DNA from: Aplectana chamaeleonis | Lineage: Eukaryota > Nematoda > Chromadorea > Rhabditida > Cosmocercidae | Length of the DNA stretch: 64,000 nucleotides | Assembly: GCA_029168955.1 (NCBI GenBank) | Contig: JAPDOI010000420.1 | Location: 511,001 to 575,000, forward strand | Reading direction: 5' to 3' | Notes under the pieces: model-generated | Told to the model about the DNA's origin: nothing | The model's database searches: none | Seen by the model: the letters and a program-made list of their open reading frames with translations, nothing else | Position numbers and translations under genes: made by a program | Part shown: piece after piece, positions 21,165 to 32,727 of the stretch | Layout of the letters: every line of letters begins with the position of its first letter | Numbering within the stretch: the stretch's first letter is position 1

Positions 21165-22255
21165 CAGGGGTGTGCATTTTTCGTTTACCAATTTACCGAT
21201 TTTCCGGATTTACCGGTGTTTTTCGGTAAATTTTGATTTACCGATTTACCGAGTTTTTCTCGAAATTTACCGAAATTTTTACCGAAAAAGCCTGATGCCT
21301 TTTGCCTAATCAGCCTACTTCTTACTTGTATTTCACGGGTTCGCTAGTGCTAAGGCATGCATTTGGCGCGATATTCTTCTTCATCCTTCTTTTGTTAATC
21401 TTTTTTAACCCTTTGGCCTACTTTTTGAATGCTCAAACGATCTCTTCACCTTTTGTGTCACGTACTTTTTTTAGCGAGATACTAATCCGAGAAATGCATA
21501 TTTTTTCCAAAAATGTCAACAGATTTCCAGGGCAACAGAGTTCTGAAGCAGATATTTCAGTAACTTGAAAATTTCTTTCCGAAGACCCCGACACAACACT
21601 GAATACACTGCAGTTCTGGAACGACTCCATTGTGAAATCATCGCACCCGCACCTTTCCTCACTGACCAATAAGTACTTTAGCGCGCCTCCTGGCACAGTT
21701 GAGGCGGAAAGGATGTCTTCCTCCGCTGACCTGATTTCGAGTGACTACAGAAAGACCTTGACACCAGAAAATTTTGAAATGTTACCTTTTCTCAAAATCA
21801 AGGTTCTGCTGATCAGGTTCTGCCTATGAGTTCAGTTTAATATATAAAACTCATTCATTATTTGCACTATCCTCACGCACTATTGAAAATGATACATAAA
21901 TATTATTGGTCATTTGTGCTATCGTATGGGATACTGTCGTTCTCTGGGCCGAATTACGGTCCGCATTTGCGGACTACGACTATCGCATCATGCGACACGG
22001 GTTAATCGTGCTGGGACCACTTGGTCCCGGCACGATTCACCCTTCTCCCAGTACGATTATCACGCCTCGCATGATGCATCAGCCGTAATCCGCAGTTGCG
22101 GACCGGGTTTCGGCTCAGAGAACGACAGTAGGCACCAAAAAACCGAAGTCAGAATTTTTACCGAATTTTCCGTTTTTACCGTATTTACCGAAACAAAAAT
22201 TCGGTAAAAAGCTTCGGTAAAAAATTTACCGAAAAGAATTTTCCGCACACCCCTG
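21165..22255. mobile_element. hAT-like MITE with perfect 8-bp target duplication
   Basis: Bounded by 'ataggcag' at 21157-21164 and 22256-22263. Tips CAGGGGTGTGC / GCACACCCCTG. Both subterminal regions consist of TTTACCG-type motifs in opposite orientation (left 'atttaccgattttccgg', right 'ttcggtaaaaaatttaccga'). The middle (21300-22130) has no recognised transposase. The 8-bp duplication and CAGGG tips are typical of the hAT superfamily. Confidence 0.85.
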
Positions 22256-22263
22256 ATAGGCAG

Positions 22264-22938
22264 CGCGGAGGAAGGGGGCGTGGCGCCGCGGCTGGCGCGG
22301 GCATTCCCCGCCTCCAAGCGGCTGGCGTAGTGGAAACAGGCCGGGGCCTCACGGTCCGCCCCCCAGGCACCGTCGCATCCGCGACACCCTGGGATACCTA
22401 AATTCGTTCAATGGGATTCGGACCCCTAAAACCGCTACTATCCCATTGAGGAAAATTTTCGGTAAACCCTCCTGTAAGGGACTGCTCGACTTTTTCCAGT
22501 ACAACTCTTTGTGGAGAACAACTTGCCACCCCACATTAGCCAAGAAGGAGCAAATCACGGTGCCATTTTTCTCGTCAAAGATGCCTAAAATCTCTTCCGG
22601 ACTTGCTGTCAGGTATAAGATAAAACTTTTTCTCATGGATCGTGTCCATATGGGGTTTGTTTTCAAGCTTCCCACTAGTACTACTCACAGCCCGAGTTTG
22701 AGAACCCTAGCCCTTGATTGAACCGAGAACGAGCCATCAAACAATGAAAATGATGATAAATTTTTAAATAGTCGAAAAAAAAAATCGAAAAAAAGTAGAA
22801 AATGAATTTGAAAATTTCGACCTCTCGTTCGCGGAGGGGGAGGGGGGAGCAGTGACGAGCCCTCCGCTGGGAGAGGGGCCGCACTCTCCACCGACCGATC
22901 CCATTGCCACGCCTGACCCTGGTCTATTGTGCAATACA
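22264..22938. other. Inter-element stretch, no recognised gene
   Basis: GC-rich 22264-22390, then a 108-codon minus-strand frame at 22675-22349 without recognisable motif, an A-rich patch near 22775 and a G-run near 22845. Coding is not supported. Confidence 0.4.
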
Positions 22939-23580
22939 TTTAAAGGCAGCATACACGCTCGCAAACATGGTCAAGATATCAGCATAAATAGGCCCGCACG
23001 GCCCCTATCATTTCGTCAACGACGTTTGAAGCTCTGAAAATCATCCAGGATGACAGTATTTGACCATCCCTGTCACGCACGCCCGTATTTTCACACCCCT
23101 TCGAGTAACAGAATGAAAAGTTAAACTTGAGAAAACATGTGATAATTGAGAGTGATAGCACTATCAAAGGGGAGTGCACGAGAGAAACAGCTCGATTTAC
23201 CTGGATATTACCTGTCTAAACACCCTCAAACTCTCATTCACTTTCGAGAATGCCGCTCTACTCTGGATGGCTTTTGAAAATGGAGGATTCCATCAGTGCA
23301 CAAACATGTAATATCCAGGTAAATCGAGCTGTTTCTCTCGTGCACTCCCATTCGATAGTGCTATCACTCCCAATTACAACATGTTTTCTTAAGTTTCACT
23401 CTTCATTCTGTTACTCGAAGGGGTGTGAAAATACGGGCGTGCGTGACAGGGATGGTGAAATAGTGTCATCCTGGATGGGTTTCAGCGCTTCAAACGTCGT
23501 TGACGACATGGTAGGGGCCGTGCGGGCCCATTTAAGCTGATATCTTGACCATGTTCGCGAGCGTATATGCTGCCTTTAAA
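22939..23580. mobile_element. TTAA foldback MITE, M3 family, copy 2
   Basis: About 640 bp with mirrored arms ('aggcagcatacacgctcgca' left, 'gcgagcgtatatgctgcct' right) and TTAA at both ends. It is the same family as 20219-20880, also sharing the inner 'attctgttactcgaaggggt' block. Confidence 0.8.
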
Positions 23581-24067
23581 GGCACGGTACACCCTCAGAT
23601 ATCAACTTTGAGATTTTCATGTAATTTTGTAGAAGACCCCTCCTGTATAACACGTGCCAAATGCCAGATCTCATTTCCTCCTAATAAGCGAGATATAGGC
23701 GACCACCACAGCCCCGACCCCCTTCGCTCACCACCACAGGCCCGACCCCCTAACAGATTTTCGAACTCGATAGCGGCTCGATGGATGAATGAATTCCAAC
23801 AAGTCGTCGTTCTTCAGTCCACTACCGGACTTTCTCCTTATCCTGACTTTTTCTCACGCAAGGATTGCGAATGAAGAGAAATACAGGCCTGAGACAACTC
23901 GTCCACCAATTTTTCACACTCAAAATCTAGGTATCTTTGAAGAACCATAACTCTGTTCAAAAGAGGTCTTGGACGATTTCAAAGATACCACTGTGATCAG
24001 CGTGTGACACTCTCCAAGATAAGCATGAAATCTGAAATTTGATTTTCTGGGTGTGCTGTGCCTTTAA
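23577..24067. mobile_element. TTAA MITE, M4-related
   Basis: Left tip 'aggcacggtacaccctcaga', right tip 'tgggtgtgctgtgcct', TTAA on both sides. Its left TTAA is shared with the preceding foldback. Inner blocks ('acaactcgtccacca', 'gatttcaaagatacca') are shared with the M1/M4 families. Confidence 0.75.
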
Positions 24068-25498
24068 GTGCAAAGCCTTCAGAACTGCCCTATCGTTTCG
24101 GAAAATGTGGTGCCGGTTTCATCAACCAGGTTCATAAGCGACGGATCCAAGGAAAAAGAAGTTTAACTCAGATACGCCACATTACTTCTTGTTGCATTTG
24201 CATCTCGCCATCTAGATAACCCTAAATCCATGGGTTTATCGCTGATTAATGCAGTCAAACCCGACGCACAGGCCCAAGTCCTGAGTGGTACACTAAGCAC
24301 ATTTCGGCTTTCTGACATACCCGTTTACATTTCCATTATTTCTCAATGGTATCATATTTGTGGGCCTGTTATTGTTGAAAAAAAATTGCTTCCGTCGTTC
24401 CGTTTCCTCCTCTGATTCCTTCGTTGGCGGCAACGGAAGAACTTCAGGTCGCATTTCTTGACCCGCTCGTGGCCGCTGCGATGTTATCAAGCTAAATTGT
24501 GGCAATCAACAATAAACAGGATTTTTTGAATAATTTTTTTGAGGCAGAGGAACTCATAGTCAGATTCGTTCGCGAATACTTTCGCAGTGATCCAGCAACT
24601 ATAGCATTTAAACTATGATGAAATTTAGTCGTTGGAAAGCAGGTAGAACATCAGGCAGTTAGTCTAACGCCTTGGTGTTAGTATGCATATTGGAGGAGAA
24701 CGGAAGTAGTAAGTTGCGGCTTTCTGGATGATTACCGTGAGTATGCGTTTGTTCACCAGACGTTTTTTTTGAAGCACCCCTGGGGGTTATTTGGGGTGGG
24801 GGTGCCACTGAAGAAATAGAAATCAGTTTCTCGTATTCAGAAAAGATATGGTATATTAACGATTACTTGAGGGGTACGATAGTTCGATTAATGTCTCAGA
24901 TATGGCTGAAATTTCGTGTTACAGCGAGCTTGAAAGGCGCGTCCAAAAATCGAGAGTTGTCAGTGACTTCCTGAATACCCCAAAAAAGCAATTATACCTT
25001 TATGCATCGATAGAGCGGGTAAAATGCAGAACCCAAGTTACCATTCGTGGAGGCAGTATATGCTCTCCGAAACGAGGTTGTGATAACAATGTAAATCGAA
25101 CGGTACGGCTCAGAACTATACACCTATGCACACAACGCATACGCCCCTTAGAGCGTCGAAAACGACCCACATAGAGGTGAGAGAATGGCCCCGCCCCGTG
25201 TCCGCCCGCCCCTGCATTTGCCCCATTCATACGAAACAAGCGCACTAGCCGCATTGCGCTCCGGTGTGCCGATAGCGTCGCATGCAGGTGCGTCGCGCGT
25301 ATATTCTTGGGCTTAACACCTAGCCCATAGAATTCAGGGGCGGCATGCATGAACGCTGCGAAGGAGGTCAGGGAGCTGCTCCGCGTCTTCCTTGCATAGC
25401 GTCGAGCCAGAGGTGGCCCGAAAAACATGCCGCCCTCTTTGTGTAAGGACGCAACCTCACCACGCACTGTGAATTACACGCCTAACTGTTTTTTTAAC
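24068..25498. other. Intergenic stretch, no supported gene
   Basis: Contains a 155-codon minus-strand frame (25467-25000) that is Arg/His-rich and lies in a GC-rich patch; no motif, no repeat relationship, and no second line of support. I do not call a gene. Confidence 0.4.
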
Positions 25499-25992
25499 TT
25501 TAAAGGCACTGTTCGCAATAAAAATCGCTTTTCTGTTTCTTTGTTTATCTTGAAACCGGTCCCATTCTGATTCCAATGATGCTTCTGGAATCGTACAAGA
25601 CCTTCTGGGAATGGAGTTATGGTACCTAAAAAATTGAGCTAGGGAAAATGGTTGACGAGTTGTCCGAGGCTTGTAACTTCCGTCTTTTGCAGCCAATGTG
25701 AGCGAGCTGACCTGGGTAAAGAGAGAAGTTGAAAATGAAGAGAAGAACTGGGCTTTTGATCGGAAACCATCGCTCAACTCCCGATTTCGAGTGTTCCTTT
25801 GTTTACGTCGAGGGGCGGGAAGAGGCGGGACTTGCCCACAATGGTGGGGTTTTCCCACTTTTCTAAGCCGTTTTGCGGCTCTTGGGTAGCTTTTCGTCCC
25901 GTTTTTTCGACGCTGTTCTGCTTCTGAGAGCCACGAGAAGCGTTTGTCAAGAAAAACTCGAGGATGAAGTTTATCGCGAACAGTGCCTTTAA
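25499..25992. mobile_element. TTAA MITE, M1 family
   Basis: Tips 'ttaaaggcactgttcgc' and 'gcgaacagtgcctttaa'. The interior carries the M1 landmark blocks in reverse ('ggagttatgg', 'gacgagttgtccgaggcttg'). Confidence 0.8.
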
Positions 25993-27120
25993 TCGCGCTT
26001 AACTTCGGTCTTTTTTCATTTCTTCGTCATAGTTAATTATTTTTTGAATAATTTTCCCGTTTGGCTCTAAAGTTTCATAGAAATAAAGCCGTTCTGGATG
26101 AGGACCAAGTCGAAAAACAGCTGCTAGGCGTGGGGTTTGCTGTGTGCAGTGAGTTTTCGTCCCAACGTCAAACTGGTGGCATGTTTTTCGGGTCACCTCT
26201 GTCTTGACGCTTCGCATGGAGGACGCTGAGCTGCTTCCTGACCTTTTTTTGCAGCGTTCATTTGTGCCGCCCCAGAAGCGCTTGTTGCCTGGGCCTTTCA
26301 GACTCAGCAAATTGTCTTAGGAGCAGCTTGTCGCCGGGTATTAGTCAACTGCCCCCCCCCGCTACAGCCACTACTTTGAATTTCTGGCTCCGCGGCCACT
26401 ATCCCGCTGACGATACCGGTTTTCTAGCTGGGCGTTGAGCGGCTCTTGTCTGAGATTTTGCATGAGGTAATGGTGGTAATGCCGTCGCCTGCAGTGAGCG
26501 TCAACCGCGGAAAAAATGGGCGAAGACGCGACAGTCTCATTTTTAGGTGGTCGGTCGTCTTACGGCGCTAAACAGTGAGAAGATTGGGCGAGAAAAAAAT
26601 CCAAATGGACTTTTTTTTAAGCAGAAAATATTGCCGGTGGCTGCCAGAAATCTGGAGAGGGATATAAAATTTGGAATCAAACAGTGAAAAATAAGAAGTC
26701 AGCGGTGGATTGTCGGTTGCTACCGGCGTCAGATTTACGACTCTTTTCATCCCTTCTCCCCTGTGTCGCATCACACTAGTCTTCCTTTTGTTTGTAAAGT
26801 CCTCAAGCTATTTTCCTTACATGACCATCTCTGTCATGACAACGACAACCATACTTGCAGTTAATGTGATGTTTCCTCAATTGACCGATATCATCTCCAT
26901 TCTTCTCAATAAATGAACTATGTGGGTGAACCACTGTTTTCTTGTCAAGCAGATTTTGATAAGGTCAGACTTTCAACATATTTAAAACTGATTTAGGGAG
27001 GTTAATGAATAGAAATAACTGAGCGGTTGCAATGAGTGACGAACAGTGAAGGGAGTGGGCGGAAGTCTGCTTCGCTGCAAAACAGTTATGCTTTGACATA
27101 AAATAAGTTGCTAAAATCTC
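25993..27120. other. Possible degraded coding or repeat remnants
   Basis: A 103-codon minus frame (26310-25999) and a hydrophobic plus frame (about 26770-26915, preceded by a pyrimidine-rich tract ending in 'cactag') are the least repeat-like frames in the window, but neither has a motif I can name. 26380-26470 is a diverged relative of 56390-56490. No gene is called. Confidence 0.3.
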
Positions 27121-27134
27121 GTTCCACTCTCCAT

Positions 27135-28945
27135 TCTACACTTTCTAAGACGTCCTGCACACTCCCACTGGGGTCCTGCTCACTTTCTATGGCGTACCTG
27201 CACACTCCCACTGGTGTCCGGCACACCAGGGGTGTGCGTTAATGGAAAATATTTTTTTCGTTAAGCGTTAATCGTTAATTACCGATAAAAAAACCGCGTT
27301 AACCCGTTAATGCGTTAACACGTTGATTTTTCACTTCGTTAAAAATTTTCAAAGCCTTATTTGACCACAACGAAAATCAATCACAAGAGGTCCCAGAAAA
27401 ATAACATACACCTTCTAATGACGTCAGCAGAACGTTGTGGAAAGCAGTAGGGCTCCAGAAGCCGTAGGCACGGCCTCGTGGGAAATAGCTAGGGCTACAG
27501 ATGAGGTCGTCAGGACGTCGTGAAAGGTGGGTGGGGCTTCTGATGACGCGGGCAGAACTTCGTGGAAAAAACGTAGGCCTTCAGATGATGTCACGGAAAG
27601 TAGGTAGGGCTTCAGATGACGTCAGCACCACGTCATGGAAAGAAGGCACGGCTATAGGTGACGACGTCAGCACGTCGTGGAAAGTGGATGAGCACTCAGA
27701 TGGCGTCAGCAGGAGTTTGTGAAAAATAGACGTGCGTCGCGTCCTAGAAAGGTCAGCGATATATTTCACAGCAACCGAAAATTGACCGCGCCGCGAGCCG
27801 ACGCGACGTGCACGGCCCTAATTTTTTTAAATCTGTCACTGAAGCAGATCAATTAGTGCCATAATTCCACTGGAATGAACGAACTCAAATTAACGTGGAT
27901 TTAGGACTTTTTCGTTAAGCGTTAATCGTTAACTTTTCAAAATAAACCGCGTTAACCCGTTAATGCGTTAACACGTTAACGGTATAACGCACAGCCCTGC
28001 TGCACACTTTCTGTGATGTCATGCACACTCCCAGTGCGGTCCTGCGCACTCCCACCGAGGTCCTGCTCGCTTTCTATGGCGTATTTGCGCACTCCCACTG
28101 GAGTCCTGCTCACTTTCTTAGTCGTCCTGCACACTTTCTGTGGCGTCCCGCATATTCCAACTGAGGTCCTGCACACTCCCACAGGGGTCCTGCACATTCC
28201 CACAGTGGTTCTGCACACTTTTCAAGACGTCCTACACTCTCCTACTGGAAACCTGCGCTCTTCCTATGACGTCCTGCGCACTTCCACTGGGGTCCTGCAC
28301 ACTTTCTGTAACTTCATGCACACTCCCACTGCGGTCCTACGCTCTCCCACTGGGGACCTGCTCACTTTTCATGGCGTACCTGCACACTCCCTCTGGGATC
28401 CTGCACACTTTCTATGGCGTCCTGCGCACCACCACTGCGGTCCTGCGCACCACCGCTGTGTTCTGCGCGCTCCCACTGGGGTCCTGCTCACTCTCTTAGT
28501 CGTCTTGCACACTCCCACGGGGGTTCTGCACACTTTATATGGCGTCCTGCACACTCCCACTGGGTCCTGCACACTTTCCAAGACGTCCTGCACATTCGCA
28601 CAGGGTCCTGCACACTTTCTGTGACGTCCTGCACTCTCCGAATAGGGTCCTGCACACTTTCTGTGGCGTCCCGCATATTCCAACTAAGGTCCTGCCCACT
28701 CCCACAGGGGTCCTGCACATTTCCACAGTGGTTCTGCACACTTTTCAAGACGTCCTACACACTCCTACTGGAAACCTGCGCTCTTCCTATGACGTCCTGC
28801 GCACTTCCACAGGGGTTCTGCTCACTTTCTTTAACGTCCTGCACACTCCAGCTGGGGTCCTGCTCACTTTCTGCGACGTCCTGCACACTCTCACTGGGGA
28901 CCTGCACACTTTCTATGACGTCCTGCACGCTCCGCGAACCCTAAC
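27135..28945. repeat. 42-bp minisatellite array 1, split by a hAT-like MITE
   Basis: 27135-27226 and 28000-28945 are tandem units of about 42 bp, each made of two 21-bp halves beginning 'gtcctgcacac'. Because 21 is a multiple of three, long frames stay open on both strands (e.g. 203 codons at 28013-28624 on plus), and these are not evidence of a gene. Units alternate 'tcccactgggg' and 'tttct-tg-c' types. Confidence 0.9.
27227..27999. mobile_element. hAT-like MITE, CGTTAA subterminal type
   Basis: 773 bp with tips CAGGGGTGTGCGTTA / TAACGCACAGCCCTG and flanks 'cggcacac' (27219-27226) and 'ctgcacac' (28000-28007), an 8-bp duplication with one mismatch. Subterminal motifs are CGTTAA/CGTTAATCGTTAA on both sides. 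The centre (27420-27740) has degenerate repeats of about 40 bp built on 'gatgacgtcagcac'. No transposase. Confidence 0.85.
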
Positions 28946-29018
28946 AATTCAGTACGGAGCCCCTCCGCTCTGATTAGAGCGTAACCCTTCTAGCGCTAGA
29001 TTCCTCTTCGAGGTTTCC

Positions 29019-29383
29019 ATGACCCACGGCTAAAAGTGCGCCCCACGAACAAACTCGGTTGCCCCGAGGCGCGGAATCGGAGATTCAGGCCGATTTTTTG
29101 GTAATCGATGAGTGTCCTACCTACCCGAATGTTGGTAACATTTCATCCCTGTTTTGATCGGCCATTCCAAAGATCCGGGGACAAACACACATACATACAC
29201 ACACATACAAACATCGGGACATAACTGCTTTAAGTATAAGGTTTGGTGCTGCTTCTTTACATTTTTTGAATTTTTAGTATACTTCGTCTGTATCACGTGC
29301 TCTCCCGTTGATCATCGACACTACCGAGGGGGCGCCACTCTCACAAGGGACCACTCTGAACAAAAAATGGAGTCTCGAAAAAC
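29019..29383. repeat. Dispersed repeat R2, copy 2
   Basis: Direct repeat of 1-360. After 29383 it diverges from copy 1 and runs into about 115 bp (29383-29500) that recur inverted at 55140-55290. Confidence 0.85.
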
Positions 29384-29500
29384 TCCTATTCAATTTTGGA
29401 GTTGAAAGCTCAGCGTACATAGCATTTTTTTCACAGCACTGAATTTTATGTATTTTTAGATTATAAATGGTTTTTTTCAAGTTCCAAAGCCCAACAAATG

Positions 29501-30150
29501 GTCAAAGTAATAAATGTAGACGCTTAAAAAGTGCAGATTATCAGCGCAGAGACGACAAGTTTTCCTATAACCATCCTTTCCTCAGAGAATAGCAGCTAGA
29601 TTACTCTATCAGAATCTCGATATGTATGTGTAAGAATTACGTAGATACAGTGGCAGCGAAGCCGCCCTTCCCTAGCTTCCATATTTTGACACTGATTTTG
29701 GGATAACTGCTGATTTGAATACTGTACTTCTCCTCAGTGCCCGAAAGTCATGAGCGTAACGCGCGGCTGTTCGAGTATAAACAATCTGACGCGACGCTTG
29801 CTCTACCGCGCTGTACCTCGGTGGGAATTTTATCATCTGTCTCATAACCACACCGTAAATTTGATTGCGCTCCATCATATTTGAGTTCCGCACCATTCTG
29901 CCTTGCAATTAGTTAAAATAAGCACTCAGAATTTGTGTGCATGGAACAGTTGAGACCCAACTTTTCCGATCCACTGAAGCAGTGGCACTGGAGTATTCAT
30001 AGTCTCTGCCCACGTGTAGGATGTAATTATACTTGGACGCCGCTCGAGTGCGCTATGAATAGCGGGCATTAGGTAGTATCAAGGCTCATTATTGTTAGTA
30101 TACATACAATAACATTATAGTTTTGGCGTAATTTGACTGCATCGCGTACC
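29501..30150. other. No recognised feature
   Basis: Single-copy-looking sequence. A 78-codon minus frame (29908-29672) has no known motif. Confidence 0.35.
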
Positions 30151-30219
30151 TTCTGAGGGATTCATCGACAGCAAATCTCTGGGTTATGGTGACCACTATA
30201 AGGTGAAGTTAGGCCTCGG

Positions 30220-30480
30220 GTTTTCGAGTCTCTACTGGGTAGCGCAGCGGATTGGTCGTCGTATTCGAAGGGGCTTAAATGCTTTTTGAGGCTACTTAAT
30301 GACTTTCCAGTCAGTGCGTTCGTCTCCCCAAGTGGATCTGGTATTAATTTAAGGACTTCGGAGGGATAGTAGGTTTGGCTGACCTTGGGCGGGGATCGAA
30401 TTCGACCGTGTACTGCGAGCAGCAGCGTCTCCTGGAACCACGCCACAAGCGCTAGGATAGATAACCAGCATAGCAAGCTA
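30220..30480 (+). repeat. Possible tRNA-derived repeat
   Basis: TAGCGCAGCGG at about 30239 fits an A box and 'gggatcgaattcg' near 30394 resembles a B box, but they are about 150 bp apart, too far for a normal tRNA gene. It may be an inserted or rearranged SINE. No copies elsewhere in the window. Confidence 0.3.
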
Positions 30481-30531
30481 AGGCTGGGATTCATGAAAGG
30501 CAAACCACGGTTACGGCTGGGCTAGCGGAGG

Positions 30532-31942
30532 AAACCGGCATTCACAAAAAATCCGGTTTGGTTACGGCTGGGCTACGATTGGGCTACGCGTAACCGCACC
30601 ATGGAGCTGCGGTTAACCGCGGTTAGCAGCGGTTTTGCGGCTTAGTCGTCGAATTGATGGTGTGTTGTACTAGTGCACAACACTGAGGAAACGCACCTTT
30701 TGCGAATACGCATAAAAACTGCCACATTATAGGCCCGCTAGCCATAATGTGTTGCTCTCGATAACAACGAAAATTCTCAGAATCATCAACCTCATCTGTA
30801 AGGCCTGTCCTCCCTGCTCTCGCTCTCTTCTTTATTTTATAGCACATCGTTGTTCTTTTTGCCTCCAATTTTTGTTCCTAATTCTTGTCTTCCGTGCGCT
30901 GACCATTTACCAAGCAGCCACAGGCTATTTGCTGGGGTTTCTCCTTTTTTTTCGGCTCCGAATTCCCCCATTTTCCCTCAGAAATTTTTCCCAGCACTTT
31001 TCGTACACGTTTTCGTTATTTTTCTGTTGGAAAACCCTAACTTGGTTTGGTACTGGGATGAATGATTTTGTTTTTTTCGCATTTACAACGTTTTCTTCTT
31101 CTTTTTTTTCGGAAGCGCCCACTTCGACTTCAAATGTTAATGTTTTTTTACATGGTTCTCTGATCAGCCTGGGTTTTCTCGATGTTTTTAGTTCAAACTT
31201 CTGTTTTTCCCTTGCATTTTGAGCTTTTTCCATATGATTTTTCTAAGGAGTCGTATTAGTTTTCTCCTGTTGTGAGCGACAGTAAGCTGACAAAGAGGTA
31301 AAAAAAACAAAAAAAGGATTCTTAGACAAAAAAAAGAGATGAAAGAAAAACTCTGAACTCAAACGAAAAACGGAGAACTTGAAGCCAAAAACTCATCGAG
31401 AGGACGATGATGATCCCTGCAGCAACACCTAAGCCATGTGAATCGCACAAAAAAATTAGAGGGGCGTCTCGAAAGAAAAAGAAGTTGAAAAGGCTAGTAA
31501 TGCGATAAAAAAGCTAAATTGGGGGTTCAAATTTCACCAGCGGGTTTGCGGCTCATCGTGAGAAAGCAGCACCGCCTTATGTACTTAAAAATGTGTGTGT
31601 GTACTTTAAAAAAACCAAAAAGGATTTGTTAAAAAAAGGAAAAAATGAAAAACTAAAAATGGAAAAAACATCTCCAAGTTGAGGAAAATCCCTTTAAATG
31701 CCTGCGATCCATTGAAGAAGGTAAAGCACAAGGTAGACAAGAATAAGAATTGAAAAAGGAAGCAAAATTAGCAATCATGTGCAACAAAAACAGTGACGGG
31801 TTAGGGGAATTCCGACCCGAGTGCCAATATTGATTTTCTCCAATCGAGATTCTCGGCGTCAATTGAGTGGCAAGTACGTGGCCGCGGCATGGTTAGCCAC
31901 CCAACCGCGATGGGGCTGTTGTGAATGCCGGTTCGCGGTTTG
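30532..31942. mobile_element. Candidate inverted-repeat element
   Basis: 'aaccggcattcacaa' near 30533 is mirrored by 'ttgtgaatgccggtt' near 31920. Inner flanks on both sides are rich in 'ggctgggcta/gttaaccgcggtta' motifs. A basic 102-codon minus frame (31233-30925, Lys-rich) lies inside, without known motif; the same DNA has a longer hydrophobic plus frame (30749-31222). No target duplication was established. Confidence 0.4.
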
Positions 31943-32099
31943 GCTACCGCTGGGGTTGCTGCCCTAACCAAACCCAAACCTAGCCGGTTGGTGCGGGGTA
32001 ACTTCAGAGAACCCAGCTTACACGAACCCACAACCTATTGGCTTATCTTTGATGAATCCGGCCTGTTGCCACAAGGGCAATCCAGCTACAAATCGCGGT

Positions 32100-32213
32100 T
32101 TACGATTTATTCTGTTTACTGCCAAAGTTTGCCAATTTTTACAGAAAACAGGAAAAAAATGGCCAAAAATGGGCAGAAAACAGAAAACAGACAACTCCGC
32201 ACATCCCTACACC
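32100..32213 (-). mobile_element. Solo end of a CAGGG-type hAT-like element
   Basis: Read on the minus strand it begins TAGGGATGTGCGG and continues with CTGTTTTCTG and GCCATTTTTGGCC motifs, matching the solo end at 6364 in the duplicated unit. No partner end was found. Confidence 0.45.
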
Positions 32214-32725
32214 GGACCATTGGGGCCAAAAACGGAGAACGAAGAACTTTTCGGTTTTTGTAGTGCATTTCAACTTCCCATCTGGCTGAAATTTTTCAAT
32301 ATCGGCAGCGCATGGAACGCTTTTCATCCTTTTTGAAATGGTGAGGCCACAACGATTAAAAAAACTCCAAAATGTAAGGAGTTTGGAAATGGCCGAATGT
32401 CAGTTTTAGAGTCGGTGACGTGTACCATTTTTTTCACGTTTCCAAGGAGGTCGTTTTTTGACCGAAAAAATATTCTTCACAGGGGGGGGGTCGTTGTTCC
32501 GGTGCACCAGGACCAACGCTGTTCCTGACCCTTGTTTGGGGTGGGGTAGAACACAAGGTTGTGACGTCACGGCGGCCTAGCGGGCCGAGTTCTCCTCAGA
32601 AAAATGAAAACATGTTATATGTTATATAAGGTGTAAGATACTTGAGACATTCACGTATCTTATCTTTATATGACATGTAACCTACACTTACATTTCATGT
32701 AACATACACCTACATATATGACATG
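32214..32725. other. Spacer, short palindromes only
   Basis: 32610-32725 has a degenerate dyad around 'gtaagatac...gtatctta' and 'acatgtaac' repeats; a G run lies at 32481. No gene. Confidence 0.35.
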
Positions 32726-32727
32726 TA

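Noticed and set aside
25000..25467. 155-codon minus-strand frame
   Set aside because: Arg/His-rich composition follows local GC content; no motif, no repeat copies, no splice context.
26770..26915. Hydrophobic frame after a pyrimidine tract, reminiscent of a membrane-protein exon
   Set aside because: Too short, no partner exon and no family motif I can name; a translated search would be needed.
28013..28944. Long plus- and minus-strand reading frames with Cys/Thr-rich repeats
   Set aside because: They come from a 42-bp satellite whose period is a multiple of three; both strands and several frames stay open, with no start context or conserved ends.
28000..28945. CRISPR-like repeat array
   Set aside because: Units are contiguous diverged tandem repeats without unique spacers, in a eukaryotic transposon context.
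30749..31233. 157-codon hydrophobic plus frame and 102-codon Lys-rich minus frame
   Set aside because: They overlap on opposite strands of a T-rich patch inside a candidate element; no motif or neighbour supports either.
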